Below, piece by piece: positions 23,797 to 35,677 of a stretch of DNA of 64,000 nucleotides. Every line of letters starts with the position of its first letter. Within the stretch, counting starts at the first letter, position 1. Both the position numbers and the translations under genes were made by a program. Origin of the DNA: Daldinia sp. FL1419 (Eukaryota > Ascomycota > Sordariomycetes > Xylariales > Hypoxylaceae); contig MU623349.1 in the NCBI GenBank assembly GCA_025201765.1, positions 62,001 to 126,000 of the forward strand, written 5' to 3'. The notes beneath the pieces are model-generated. The model had not been told where the DNA came from, did no database searches, and was given only the letters and a program-made list of their open reading frames with translations.

Positions 23797-26700
23797 TTAA
23801 TATCGTCCATCTGTAATCTCGTTGAAAATATCACGCGTAATAAGGTTTCCCCTCAGAAGCGCCCTCTCCGTAATCCTGCCCCTCCTGGCCCCGTTCCCCG
23901 GACGCTGGTATTCATTCTCTTTTTCCTCGAGACGACTCGAAATCAGTCCCTTTCTCGGCACTCTTCTTTTTGGGGAAGGCTGTTGTTTCTGCGGACTTGT
24001 AAGATCTATGATATTGCCGCCTGTCGCCGTAATCTGCGTCCCCGCGCCAGACTCGTCGAAAAAGTGACTCTCCAGCGCATCGGGGGGCAAGTCGTACACC
24101 CAGTCACGGCCTTCCATCAGGCTAATAAAACGACTGAGCATCTCCTGGTCCCCAGAGCCTTTGAGCGTGCCACGGCTACCTACAACGAGCAGCTTGGTCT
24201 TTGCGCGCGTGAACGCGACGTTGATACGTCGCCAATCTTTTAATAGATCGCCAATGTTGGAGCCCTCATTACTGCGCACTAAGCTCAGAATTACCACTTC
24301 TTTATCTCGCCCTTGGAACCTGTCTGCCGTGTGTAATTCGATGCTACTACTGTGCGCACGTAGACCGTGTTTTAAAAGCGAGAGCTGCGATCGATAGTGT
24401 GTCATAACGCCGATTTCAGCTGCCGGCACACCGGTTGCTAGCAGCGCGTCGACCAGTTGCACTACAACGCGCGCTTCTGTAGGATTCACGATGCGATTTC
24501 CTTTAGCCTCCTCGTGCGATGAAGGTAGAAGGTCTGTGTTAATGAAGCGGACCCTGGCGTCTGGATCGAGAAGATTGCGTAACCAGCAACTCTCATTAGT
24601 CCAGGCAGTGCAGAGGGATCGTGGTGCATTGGACCGCGCAATGGTATCAGCGTTATAATGCTTGTGCCGCAGGTTTTCTATATGTGGTATGTCGAGTTTT
24701 TGGTGGCGGAGATCTTCTGTGCCACATTTGAGCTGGCCTTCGTAAATGAGGGTATTGCTGAGTGTCATAATATCCTCGCACATGCGATACTGGTGTTCGA
24801 GATTTACCACCGAATCTGGGTGTGTGTCCGAGAGCAGCTTAAATAGACTTACGTCCAAGCCACCAACGCGAGCCTCTTCATTCTGTACCAGAGGAGGCAA
24901 CTGATTATGATCTCCCACTAGAACAAATGTGCGTGCCATACGGATTGGTCCTAAACATATGGGTAGCGTAATTTGAGATGCTTCATCAACGATACAATAG
25001 TCGAACGTCCGCTCATTAAACACTGGATGATTAACACCCAAGCAGGTTGTTGCTACAATTGGTGTTTCGTGCCATGCGCTTCGGATCTCCTCGAAAGTGG
25101 ACATTGGCTGCCCAGCGAGGATAGCAAAGTCTTGTACGTCGGGGTGAATCTTGGCCGGTGCACCAAGTCGTAGAACAGGCATCTTGTCGTTCTTTAACTT
25201 TAACAGGATATTGTCTACGGCAGAATGCGTATATGAGGTTAAAAGGACACTTTTTCCTTGGCCAACCAATGCGCGGATGATGTGAGCAATCGTGGTGGTC
25301 TTGCCGGTACCGGGCATACCCAAGACGAGTGCGTAGTCATTAGCACTCATAACCTTCTCGATGGCCTTCTTTTGGTCGATGTTTAAGCTAGCCTGGTCGG
25401 CAACCGTGTATTGTGTCGTGGATGCTTTGAAGGTCGGTGGGACGAGGTCGACTACAAGACGTCGAATTTCCCTCGATCCAAATACTCCGTCTGCCATTAC
25501 CTGGACCAGGTTATTTCGGACGGTTGCCATGCCGCTGCTAAATTCGTCTTTATCAAGTCGGTATCTGAGAGGCGCCTCTTTCACCTTCCCCTGAGATTGG
25601 GCAGGTGTTGCCCCTTCGGGTGCCACCTCCATAATACTAGCGAAAACTTGATTATTTGATTCATCAAACCCCGGCCGACGCACACGAGCGTTGTGGAGTC
25701 GGCGGTCAACTGCAACACAGATCTTTTGCTTCCTCACCGACGTAACGTAACCGATTGCTAGGGCAAAGTGGCCCTGTTCGTCAGAGACTACAATCGGCTC
25801 TCCCACTGCGAGCTGAGAGTCGAGAAAAGAAAATCCGGAAGCTGGATTCTCTTTAATAAACGTATATCGAAATCGATTGATCCTCGGGTTGTTGGCATCC
25901 TCAAGAGCAGAGCCCTCCTCGATGATAACATTGGCAAAGCATCGTCCAAGCTTCTCCCTCTCGGTGCTTACCATGGTCCACAGCTCCCGGCGCAGTTTTT
26001 GACTTTCCTTTTCTTCCTTCGTTAACAAATCTTCCCATTTTAGGAAAAATTCCTGGTGAGTTGGCGTCAGGTGTTGAACAACTTCATCAAACTTTGATTT
26101 CATCCCGCTTGTCTCGTGGTCGCCATTGTCTGCAAGTTTGTGGTATATGAAACAAGATGTCTTTGCATAGCATTTGTCACATGTATTAGTGCTTCGTTTC
26201 ATGGGCGGAAGTTGGACACTGCGCTCTCGAATATAGCAAGCAAGCTGATTTCGTTGCATAATCATATGGCGAAGCTCGTTGCGGATTGTTGGGATTCGAA
26301 TTGTCTGAGACGTTTCCATATAGTACAGAATACCATAAGCTATCTCAACATCGTAACGATCTGACAATAGGAGGTTGTATAAAGATGTTTGCGCTTGGTG
26401 GTTACTGGTCGCGTTATGGCCCGTCTTCACTTCAAAGGGCACAGTTAAGGTACGTCGCTGGGAGCCATCTTTCATGGTTACCTGAACTGTGGCGTCTATA
26501 TTACCCTTCAGCCCGTACATTGGAGACCAAACATGCTCCTCAACATCGAGGAGCTTCGTAACGCACATGTTTGCCTTGTCGCCGTTTCGGCCTTGTACAA
26601 TAGCATCGGGCTAATAAATCAGCAAAGAAGACTCGTCATACTAAATAATTAGAACATACCTTTGGGAAACGGGTCACGAAAGCTGATGCCCAACCCCTCA

Positions 26701-29005
26701 ACTCCGGCATTTTTGACCTAAGATGTTCGCGGGCATCACTGATAGAAACCTTAATCGTGTATAAGTCTTCGACATGTTTTTCAGTGATACCGCAAATAAC
26801 ACTATCTAGGAACTGCGGGGTCCATTTATTGGACATAAGTGCCTCCTGGAAGATCTCGTGTAGCAAAGTTCCGTACACTAGGGGTGGTGTCTTGTCGCTG
26901 GAGGCCTTAACACGATCCTGGAGAACAGCCCGACGCATACAAGTAAAGCTGTCTGCTACAACCGTAGCCGATATGAGTTGGTCTGGATGCAGGATAAGGA
27001 TATTCTGTGAGTTATCTATGATGCATTGCCCCGTGGACTCGAACTGGCCAATTATGTGAACATAAGATTTCGGGCTGGCAGGAGTATCTACCCAGTCACC
27101 TCGAAGATGAACAGTTCTCATGACATTACTTCGATCTACTTGAACGAACAGAACCTAGAAATGTTAGTTACATCCCCATAACGCTACCAGCATGGATGCT
27201 TACCTTTTCTATTGACTCACGTCCGCGGTCATCGATATATTGGCTTTGAAGAACCTTTGTCACTAGGTATCTCTGAATTGTCTTGGGCTTATTGGCTACC
27301 TACGAATACTCTTAGCAACCAAATTCAATTTATCCCCACCGTCGTCGCCCACGTACAGGTAAAGATTCGTCCACGTGCTTAGAGGATGCAGATTGTGTAG
27401 CAGCTATTTCAGCGGCGTCGAAATCAAAGTCACCCCCAAAATCATCGTCGTAAATATCGTCGGCAAGGCTATTCGACGTAGGTGTTGGGCCATTCTGCGC
27501 AACATCTGCAACCGGATGTGACGGCACGTGGGTCTCGTCAATTTGTGTCATCAAATCTTGCGCCGCGGCAAATACGTCGTCATCCATATCGTTAAACTCG
27601 TCGTCAAAAGGCTCGGGCTCTATGTTGGGCTGTTGATCTGCAGCTTGGCCGGTATCCGCCGGTGGTACTGCTAGTGCTTTTACCGACCCTACGCATGATT
27701 GCCCTATACTAGCACCAAGTTCCATGAGCATATCCTCGTCGAAATCGTCGTCTCCGTAATCCGACAAAGCGTCTAATAACGTTTCTTCCGGCTCCGACTT
27801 TTCTGCTGCTGGCACGCTTTTCGCAGTGAATGTCGAAGGGGAAGGCTTTGCAAAGGGTTGCTGTTTAGTAGGCGAATTAGGAATTTGCGCTCTTAGTTGG
27901 CCAGAGTTCTTCTTGCGCGAGGGAGACTCTAGCGCATCCTGCCGAACTTGAATCGCCTTCGATCTGTTGAGTTCCCCTGTAACACTTTGTAGCAAGGCGT
28001 TAACCATGGATGACTTGGAACTGCGAGTTGGACTCTCTTCCACATTGGTTTTTGCCGGTCTTGCAGCCTCTGCCCTTTCGACCCTCCGACGTTTAGGCCA
28101 ATTTTCCCCACAGCTGATAGCTCTTCGCAATCCACCCTCACCTGTTACCCTCGATGGCCGAGGTGAGGATGAGACCATAATCTGGGCCAGGGCTGGATTC
28201 ATAGCCCCGGAGGACGCGACAGTTGTGGAACCATTAAAAGAGAACTTATCCCACAATTCCAGTGCGGGATCCGCGTGAGGAGACTTAAGCGCTCTTGACA
28301 ACTTTTCGACATTCACAGCCGGGATACGTGATTTTGAGTGGGGAGCAGGTGAGGATATGGGCGACGAACTTCGTGCTCGCTTCTTGCCTCTCTTACCTGG
28401 CATCACTGGCGATAGCTTTACCCGATGCTGTATATCTTCTTTTGTATCCCAGCCAATCTTTTCGTTGGGAGAACTCTCCTCTTCTTCCTCAGCCTCGATC
28501 GTCCCAACTAGATCCTGCCATGCCAGCCTGTTTATGGGCGTAGTGGCACTTTCGTTGGACACGATAACATTGGGCGTCTCCTCAACTTGAACCGTTGAGT
28601 TAGCATTGGCGTCCGGGGCTTCTTCGACGCATACAGGAGGTATATTGGACTCTTGGCCGTAGAGGTTGGTTGAATTGGGCCGTTTAAAAGCATTGAGTTT
28701 ATTCTTAGTGACTTCGGAGATGGGCTGAAGTGGCTTAGAGACTGTATTCCGCGTGGTTCGAGTTGTTGAATGGCTTACGGTTGAATGGCTTCTGGTTTTA
28801 GTCCATTGTTGGCGGGTCTGTCAAATCCAGTCAGTTCTATATATACCTATATATATTTATATATACCCAAGGTCTTTACGACAACGTTATTAAACGATAA
28901 ATTAAAAATAAGATAAATTATAGGTCAATACTACAAGTATATCGCAACAGGGTAACGTACTTTAAAAGAGCCATTCTGCTCCGAGAAAGATTTCTGGAGG
29001 GGCAT
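23797..29005 (-). CDS. DNA2: DNA replication helicase/nuclease Dna2
   Basis: Essential flap nuclease and helicase acting in Okazaki-fragment maturation, end resection and fork recovery. Exons: 29005-28961, 28817-27357, 27299-27204, 27154-26660, 26610-23797, giving 1636 residues. The first exon encodes only MPLQKSFSEQNGSFK and is spliced in phase to TRQQWTKTRSHS. The N-terminal 490 residues are disordered with acidic DDDF runs. The nuclease domain shows the Fe-S cysteines Cys606 and Cys843/846/852 (CDKCYAKTSC), plus His633 (LLHEIFQEAL), Asp738, Glu759 and Lys761 (PFEVKTG). The SF1 helicase has Walker A GMPGTGKTTT near 1130, motif II DEASQ and a VAFTRAK motif VI. All catalytic positions are present. 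The promoter carries an ACGCGT site. The identification is secure; the donor after exon 2 (GTACGT) is the least certain junction. Confidence 0.93.
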
Positions 29006-29687
29006 ATCGACGATATTCTGATGGGTTTATTTGATCATGATTTGACCTAGACAGATCTTCGTCCAACGTATATAAGATAATTAGGAAAGGGACTGAGTGC
29101 AGGTGAATGACAAAAAAATAAAACGAAATTGCAAAGTCCCAAAATACCCTGTGCAATGGGCTAGAGAGGGGTGCGAAAAGCTCAATTGCAAAGCAACTTG
29201 AAAAGCAACTTGAATTGACAAATTGAATATTGGATGGATAAGACGCGTCGACGAACCGCGTCGCGATAAATCAATATACAGTAATTCAAGTACCTAGGTA
29301 CCTATCCTAGTGTACGGATCTGTGGATACAGGTACAACATGACTTAGCCACGAGCCCCCACCAGTTTGCATAATCCATACCTAACTTGATCTAGGCTCAG
29401 GTGGACCAATGACGTTAGATTTCTGCGCGTAAGTAAAATGTGGCCCAAGCTCCCCCGTGCCGCCGTTTACCCAAACTTTCCAAGGTTCCCCACCAAATAC
29501 AGTTTTATCGTTATACCACGTACTCCATCTCACGATCTCAACCTACTTATTCAACACCTCAATATCTCTTGGATGGCAAAGCACAATTCGTACCAAGCGA
29601 AAACGATCCTCGTAGCCATTCCGGTCATAGGGAGTTAAAAAAAAATAAAAATAAAAAAATAAAAAAAACCCTCCAAAAAACGGCACA
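29006..29687. other. Divergent promoter DNA2 / membrane protein
   Basis: Shared upstream region. Holds an MCB-type ACGCGT, a second CGCGT core nearby, a TACCTAGGTA palindrome (29291-29300) and an A-rich stretch (29636-29667) before the plus-strand start codon. Confidence 0.6.
29243..29248. promoter_or_regulatory. Candidate MCB (MBF-binding) element
   Basis: A perfect ACGCGT, 238 bp upstream of the DNA2 start. A second CGCGT core follows at about 29257-29261. In yeasts MBF uses this hexamer for G1/S expression of replication genes. Function here is inferred. Confidence 0.5.
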
Positions 29688-31031
29688 ATGCCGTTTGATA
29701 ATAATGACTTTGACCCCCCTCTCGACGACGGTTCGTCGACTGACCTTACTACCAGCCCTCCTTGGCCAGCTATAGGCCGGTTTCAACAGACGCAAATCGA
29801 AAAGAAGTATTTCGAAGATGGAGCAACTATACACTTTGAAAGACTGCCCAGATTTCCCTTCTGGGCACCCCTGTTCATGCTCAATGATTCTCTCCGCGTG
29901 CTTTATATTACGAACAAAACTATACAGGTGTCTAAGCTGTCTCAACGACGCCTGACTGCTGATGAAGTCAACGGTGCTAGTGAAGCTGCTGCAAATTCAG
30001 TTCGCTACCTCCCTTGGATCCATCCTATTTCCATAGCCATTACTTCTGCTCTATTATGGAGGACAAGGCACACTTTTAAATTTCCTCTCTATCAACCAAA
30101 GCAAGGAAGATTCGATCCAAATGTCTTCCCTACCAAACGCTATGCTATATTTACGGGCTTTAGGGCTGTATTTGCGTGGCATGCCTCTCGTCTCCTTTGC
30201 TATTTCCCAGTCATCTTAACCGGGTCCGTTATTTTTTTCACCTCTGTGACGGAAACATCATATGAGGCGCGCTTATTAAGGGACCCACGCTTAAAAGACG
30301 TGGTGACAGATATGAGAAAGAATTATAGCAAGATGTCCCGTATGCGGCAGGAGAACCAAGGTCCACGGCAAGGTTTACCGAGGCGTTCGGATCCAGATTC
30401 TCCCCAGTCTTCCCAAGGAATCGCCGGTCCCCAATCGTCATATGACAAATATCCTTCAGAGTCAGCAAATGAGATGCCCCAAGAGTACGGACGTGGCGCA
30501 TTTTCCAGTCAGTCCGAGAATAATTTCAACGGATCATCCCCGGAAGCTAGTGGGCGTCCTTCGGCAACCTCCTCTCAGTCCTATTGGAGTAGAAGGAACC
30601 AGTCCCGAACCCCATCAAGTGGACCTCAAGATACAGCATTCTCGAATTCAGGTTCACGACAGTCAGAAGATGAGTCTGACTTGTTTGATGATGACGACGA
30701 TGCTTCGCCAGTCCCTGCCGCATTGAGGAAAGCAGAAGCGCAGCAAACTCGCGATACCCAAGGTGGATCTGCTTGGGATCGTATTAGACAACAGTCACAA
30801 TCTGTAAGCGCCCAATGGGCCCGGGGAGATTCATCTGGCCAAGAAAGAGGTTGGGGACAGCTCCGGCAAGATAAGACGCAAAGTCCTCGCGATAGCCAGC
30901 GAAAGACAGAGGACTTTTCATACACAAAACGCGACGAAGACGAGGAAAATAAGAACTATGAGAAAGAGAGAGCACAGAAAGATTTCGATGCATTACTCGA
31001 AGCTGAGAGACGTGGATCAAACAAGGGGTAG
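29688..31031 (+). CDS. Fungal membrane protein of unknown function
   Basis: Single exon, 447 residues, start ATG in context CACAATGCC. I do not recognise a named family. The N-terminal half is ordered: an amphipathic region (IEKKYFEDGATIHFERLPRF), a hydrophobic segment near 107-124 (YLPWIHPISIAITSALLW) and a second near 160-185 (RAVFAWHASRLLCYFPVILT). This suggests two membrane passes. The C-terminal half (from about 210) is charged and Ser/Gln-rich, with SDLFDDDDDASPVP and a Lys/Glu-rich end (DEDEENKNYEKERAQKDFDA) likely to form a helix. It shares an upstream region with DNA2, but a functional link is not implied. Its location may be the mitochondrial or ER membrane; the sequence does not decide. 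Confidence 0.7.
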   Translation: MPFDNNDFDPPLDDGSSTDLTTSPPWPAIGRFQQTQIEKKYFEDGATIHFERLPRFPFWAPLFMLNDSLRVLYITNKTIQVSKLSQRRLTADEVNGASEAAANSVRYLPWIHPISIAITSALLWRTRHTFKFPLYQPKQGRFDPNVFPTKRYAIFTGFRAVFAWHASRLLCYFPVILTGSVIFFTSVTETSYEARLLRDPRLKDVVTDMRKNYSKMSRMRQENQGPRQGLPRRSDPDSPQSSQGIAGPQSSYDKYPSESANEMPQEYGRGAFSSQSENNFNGSSPEASGRPSATSSQSYWSRRNQSRTPSSGPQDTAFSNSGSRQSEDESDLFDDDDDASPVPAALRKAEAQQTRDTQGGSAWDRIRQQSQSVSAQWARGDSSGQERGWGQLRQDKTQSPRDSQRKTEDFSYTKRDEDEENKNYEKERAQKDFDALLEAERRGSNKG

Positions 31032-31537
31032 AACAGGGAACTTCGACTATCGAAGACTTTGTCATACAAAACACTTGTTTCTAAGGATATGATAGAAGAT
31101 GAACCATCGACTCCGATTGACTCGTGATCTTGATTAGATAAAGGCAACCGTTTAATACTAGGAAACCTTTTGATGGCCTGTACAATACGTTTGTGGCGCC
31201 CTTGGGCTCTTTTGGATAACAAAAGGTGCTATTGTTATTCTGGGTATTGTCAGGCTACCTTTCTCTACTCTTACCGCCGAATGAGTTGTAATAAATTGTA
31301 TCCCTGCTTCTCTTTGTTGCTCACTAGGCGTAAATTCAGTAGTATGATCATCAAAGGGATAAGCATAGGATGAAATCAAAACATAGCAAAATGTCTTTAT
31401 ACCCGTAACTCGGGATGAACGTCCATACCACCGGTAAGGGCTTATATAAACTCTTGATCCGCTTCCGCTTAGAAAATATTATTCTAACTGCAATACCAAT
31501 TCACCAATCCCTCAGCATCCAATCTTTAGTCAGAAAG
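31032..31537. other. Intergenic with TATA box
   Basis: Upstream region of the next gene. A consensus TATATAAA lies at 31443-31450. Confidence 0.55.
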
Positions 31538-32332
31538 ATGTGTAAAAAGTGGCAGCTAAAACGGATGTCCTGCGGGGATTTCGATGAAGACAACAATATC
31601 ACATTCTGCGAACATTACGATCCCGTCGAGGAAAACTGTGTGGAATATCGATATTACCATGGCGCCGAAGTCATTCGACCATATACCCCCGGAGATGGCG
31701 TATGTCGTAAGTGCTACGCCCGTGGAATCTTGGACCAGAGATGGAATCGCACTATAAGTACAACTCTAGATGAGCGACGATTGCTCTTTATTGCTGCAAG
31801 AGAACGGCTTCTCGCGTATGCTTCCATGATTGATATTAAAGATCTATACACGGCTCAGAATGCCTTAACCCACGTATATATTAACTTTGGTCAGGTGTTA
31901 GACGTACCAATGTTGTTAAGGTATCTCAAATGCGACATCCCGGATTCTGAGGCGGATTTCTCGGGAATTGACTTGGTCGGTTCCTTGCCCACTCTACCAA
32001 CGGACCCTCAGGCAGACACCCAGATGGACTTTCTGGGACTAGATGACCAGGTAAGCGATTCGGAGGTCACGATGGAGTTTAATCCAGAGAACCAAGAGGA
32101 TAATATAGACGCATTGGAGGATTTCTCAGTTGAAGGGCTGAAAACGGAGGAAGGACAGACACCGCATGCTCTGGCATGGAATGATATTCCTTTACCCGGA
32201 CAACCGGCAGAGACGCCTCTACTTTACGCACCTACGCCCGTCGGGAATCAGTACGAGTATGACCGTGAGTATGACGGCATCAGGGAACTAGTAGGCTTTC
32301 TGACTCCTCCTCCTAGTCCATATGAAGAGTAA
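31538..32332 (+). CDS. Uncharacterised Cys-containing protein
   Basis: Unrecognised protein of 264 residues. The frame is open from an ATG at 31415. A TATA box (31443-31450) lies inside that extension, so transcription probably starts after it and I chose the next Met (MCKKWQLKR). The N-terminal part has paired cysteines in FCEHYDPVEENC and VCRKCYARG, a possible zinc-binding arrangement. A helical middle follows (LDERRLLFIAARERLLAYASM). The C-terminus is acidic and Pro-rich and ends GFLTPPPSPYEE. The organisation resembles small accessory proteins of filamentous fungi. Function is not assignable. Confidence 0.55.
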   Translation: MCKKWQLKRMSCGDFDEDNNITFCEHYDPVEENCVEYRYYHGAEVIRPYTPGDGVCRKCYARGILDQRWNRTISTTLDERRLLFIAARERLLAYASMIDIKDLYTAQNALTHVYINFGQVLDVPMLLRYLKCDIPDSEADFSGIDLVGSLPTLPTDPQADTQMDFLGLDDQVSDSEVTMEFNPENQEDNIDALEDFSVEGLKTEEGQTPHALAWNDIPLPGQPAETPLLYAPTPVGNQYEYDREYDGIRELVGFLTPPPSPYEE

Positions 32333-32782
32333 CGGGATTTTTTTTCCTGGGACAATCATGTCCGTGGTATCGAATTACCTTATGAATAATCCTGGTACGG
32401 TTCTTACCTGGGAAAGTAGATGCAAACCAATCTACCGGATAGATAGGATAAGAGGTAACTTTTCATTTGCCCTAGTGATGCGAACCGTAGTTAACACTAC
32501 TTGGCTGTATATAGTATTGATATTAAGGGGATATTTAAAAGGGGAGATTGTAGATATACGAAATATAAGAGGTATTTATTGTATCAGAATCTAAAATATT
32601 TCACTCAAAAGTTGCATGGAATGTGAAATTGTGCCTTTACGCGGTTTTGTACGGATATTCAAAGGCAAGAAATTAAGCCATTACCTGTTATCACAGAGGC
32701 CCTCACTACCTAGCTTTACTCATCCCGACGTCGATTTTATAATCAGAAGAGACACTCCTGGTAGGGGACGAGAACCTTCTTA
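32333..32782. other. Convergent intergenic
   Basis: AT-rich 3' flanks. No gene seen. Confidence 0.5.
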
Positions 32783-35132
32783 TTAGCTTGCGAACCTAAA
32801 GTCTAACCTCTTGCTTCCTTCGTCTTTGGTATTTTCTCGGTATTCATTTTGCTCCTATAAGTTGTTAGAATCGTATCAACGGACGATGGTTTAGATTAGA
32901 ATTATGCGGTGACTTACATCTGGGCTCATAGCATTCCATATCCTATCTCGGCGTTTATTCTGATATACGTAGTATACTTTAACCAGTATGTATATAACAA
33001 TATTCAAACAGTTGATCCCGATGAGCACCCTGTTTCCGCGGCGATCTAGAAGGTGTGAGTTAGGTATTAGTCGAGAGTTGAGGGAATGCACTTACAGTGT
33101 GGCTTATCGTCGTCACGATATATGTTCGCGCTCATGATAGCTTGAAGCTGGACGCAAATACTTCCCAGGATTAGCCCCCCCTTTTTTTCCCCGCGTGTCA
33201 GATTACTACAAACTTACTTGTATGCTGCAGCAGAGACGGTTCTGGTACGAACGGTATTGGAGTTCCGGCTACTCCAGCCAACTTGCATAGCATGTGCTTT
33301 GAAAACTTAGCAGAATAACCCGAGATATGTAATTGTATATCTTACGCGATGGATGTGCTAATAAAACAGTTACGAGTGCGTACGAACCCCAGCGCGAGGT
33401 GTGATCCGGTAGTAAAGCCAACGCTACCACGCATGGAAGGGTCCAAAATTCCACTAAAAGGCCGAGAAAAGCTCTTTGGTTAATCACCTCGGACAGATAT
33501 GTTAATATCAACATCTGAAATGTGTTAGCGCTTAGATATACCTATAATGAGGATGGGTAATTCATTGGGTTCATACGTTGGCAGTTGATATCACCGTTGC
33601 TGGGATGGTTAGGAGGTTTGTGTTGAAGGTATCGAATCCAATCGCTCGAAGGGTCAACGTCAAGTATTGTCCGGGAGGGCCAGACGGAATGCCAAAGGTT
33701 AACCCAATAACGTATATGGGCCAGAGGTGATAGTCTGCCAAGGATTTCCAAAGCATTTTGAGGGTGATGCCCTGCCGATTATGCATGTCTCCTTTTGAAG
33801 GATCGTCTCGTAGAATTCTGTTTACGAGGATCTTTTCTTCTCGTTCGGTAAACCAACCATCGGGTCGGTACCAAGCCTTGGTCTGTGTTGGAGATGGCGC
33901 CATCATGAACCAAGACCAAATTCCGATCGCAAAAGTCAAGATACCTTCGATGAGGAACCTAGTGGACGTGTTAGTGATGTACTTGTGCTGTCGGTGACAT
34001 GATTTCTTACAGCCAGCGCCAGCCCTCGTAACCATGATAGCCCCTAAGGCGTAGGAGGCCGTATGCAAGTAAAGGTGCGATCACATCCGTCAATTGATTC
34101 GCCATCCAAAACAAGGCTAATCGAAAGGGAAGCTCGGTGCCTTTGAAAAAATAAGACTGTAGATAGCATAAGTATGATAGATAAATATGTAATTGTCATT
34201 GGAAACTTACCATATAAAGAATTAAGTCAGGGATGAAACCACCCTGTAGGAGACCTAAGAGGGCGCGGCAGGCCAGGAACGATGATCGGCCCCGAAGCCA
34301 AAACTGAGCACCGGCTACGATACTCCATAGGACCATCTGTATCGGAATCTAGAAAATGTGAGTGAATTTGTTGAGATATACGTCGGATGATGTTTCATAC
34401 CCAACGGTCAGGTCCTAAGAAACATTAGCGACAAGCTTAGTATTTATCAACGACGAGCATAGCATATTGCATACCAATTTTCTTACTAACAAGTTGCGAA
34501 GGTAGTTCGGCTAGCAAGAAAGATACCAAGCGCACTGTGCTCCCGTAGTTATAATCTAATAGATTGAATAGTTAGCTGGATATAACCTCGTCAGCCCATA
34601 TACAAGGATCTTACCGTTTGTAGTGAAGCCCATGTCGTCCAAGAAATTGTCGGTATTGGCCTGGCCAAGATTGCTCCTATCCAGGTCCAAGGCGAAGAAG
34701 GCGATACAGGCCCAGGCAGTAACCTTCCAGTCGATCTTCCTGACGAGTTTCTAAATGCGTCTCTATAAGTAAAGGGGTATCATTGTTAGGAAGTGAATAT
34801 CATACCTCTTCTTCCCCCCATGTCCAAGTAAAAGATGGATCAAAGCGATGAAGATTTTCATACTGGGGGCTCGGTTTGAATTGCTCGGCCTTCACCGGAT
34901 CATCGAATACGGATGGTTGCGTGGCAATATCTTCGGGCCTGTGTTTCTTTGTCTTTCTCCTGAAAAGACTAAGCAGTGGATGTTTAGAGGGAGCGTGTTC
35001 TGCTACGGCCGTCTCGACGATTTCCTTCGACGGCGATTTCTCTTGGTCAGAGTCGTTAAGCCCGTATCTGGAAGAGCTGTCAGTGTTTGAGACAATATTC
35101 AAGGTAGCGATACTATCGCTCTTGGAAGCCAT
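32783..35132 (-). CDS. MFS transporter, ACS (Dal5/Soa1-like) family
   Basis: Plasma-membrane importer of the anion:cation symporter family, which takes up allantoate, vitamins or sulfonates. Twelve exons: 35132-34806, 34750-34615, 34555-34475, 34414-34401, 34348-34211, 34156-34011, 33958-33577, 33514-33346, 33296-33218, 33160-33096, 33045-32918, 32854-32783. They give 578 residues with all phases consistent. One exon is only 14 nt and encodes part of GPDRW, the conserved RWIPIQMVLWS-type loop. The hydrophilic N-terminus of about 115 residues precedes KIDWKVTAWACIAFFALDLDR, where family members begin TM1. The central loop is SKGDMHNRQGITLKMLWKSL and the tail is GSKRLDFRFAS. It diverges from the TauD gene over a 545-bp promoter. 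Yeast Soa1, of this family, imports sulfonates, so that substrate is a reasonable inference. Confidence 0.87.
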
Positions 35133-35677
35133 CTTGTCGTTATGCTCCTAGTTGAACTGAACAGATGAGTTCCTTACTCTTAACCCGTCTCTGGACCAAA
35201 GAATCGCAGATCCGACAGCCATCTTATCTATCGCCGATTTCGTCGGCATCATTGAGAATCGTCATTTTGGTTGGATTTGCACGATTGCCCTAGTCTGCAC
35301 TACTGTAACCCACTATCCGTTTTCTGTGTACTCCCGCGTCGAGGGTTATAGGAGCTATCAATGGTAGCATCCCCTAGACATGTGACGGAATAAAGGGATG
35401 ATAGACGGCGAACCGAGCAACCATATTCGAGCTATTTCAAAGAGGTTGGATGTAGGGTGGTATATTGGTCTTGGCTGGGTTTGACGTGCTCATTTAGTTG
35501 GAGATGCATCCATCGCTGGAATCGCATCATATGGGGAGTCGATGAGGAATATGCGGGGGTCAACCACGGTATCAGATAACACTGTCGAGACCGATATCGA
35601 AGAGTAAGATATATAGTCGACGCGCCGACCTCTTGATGAGATGGCTGTACAAGTCAATTATACCAACTACATTCATA
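35133..35677. other. Bidirectional promoter MFS/TauD
   Basis: The 545 bp between divergent starts. It contains a near-match to the CYS3/MetR site and no ORF of note. Confidence 0.6.
35361..35370. promoter_or_regulatory. Near-match to CYS3/MetR sulfur-control site
   Basis: ATGGTAGCAT differs at one position from the Neurospora CYS3 consensus ATGRYRYCAT. It lies 229 bp upstream of the MFS start and 308 bp upstream of the TauD start. One short imperfect site is weak evidence alone. Confidence 0.3.

Noticed and set aside
26270..26310. B-box-like GGGATTCGAATTG as a possible tRNA
   Set aside because: It lies inside DNA2 coding sequence; no acceptor stem or A box at the right distance. No other tRNA candidates were found by eye.
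31415..31537. Upstream Met extending the Cys-containing protein
   Set aside because: The extension contains a consensus TATA box, so it is probably promoter rather than coding sequence.
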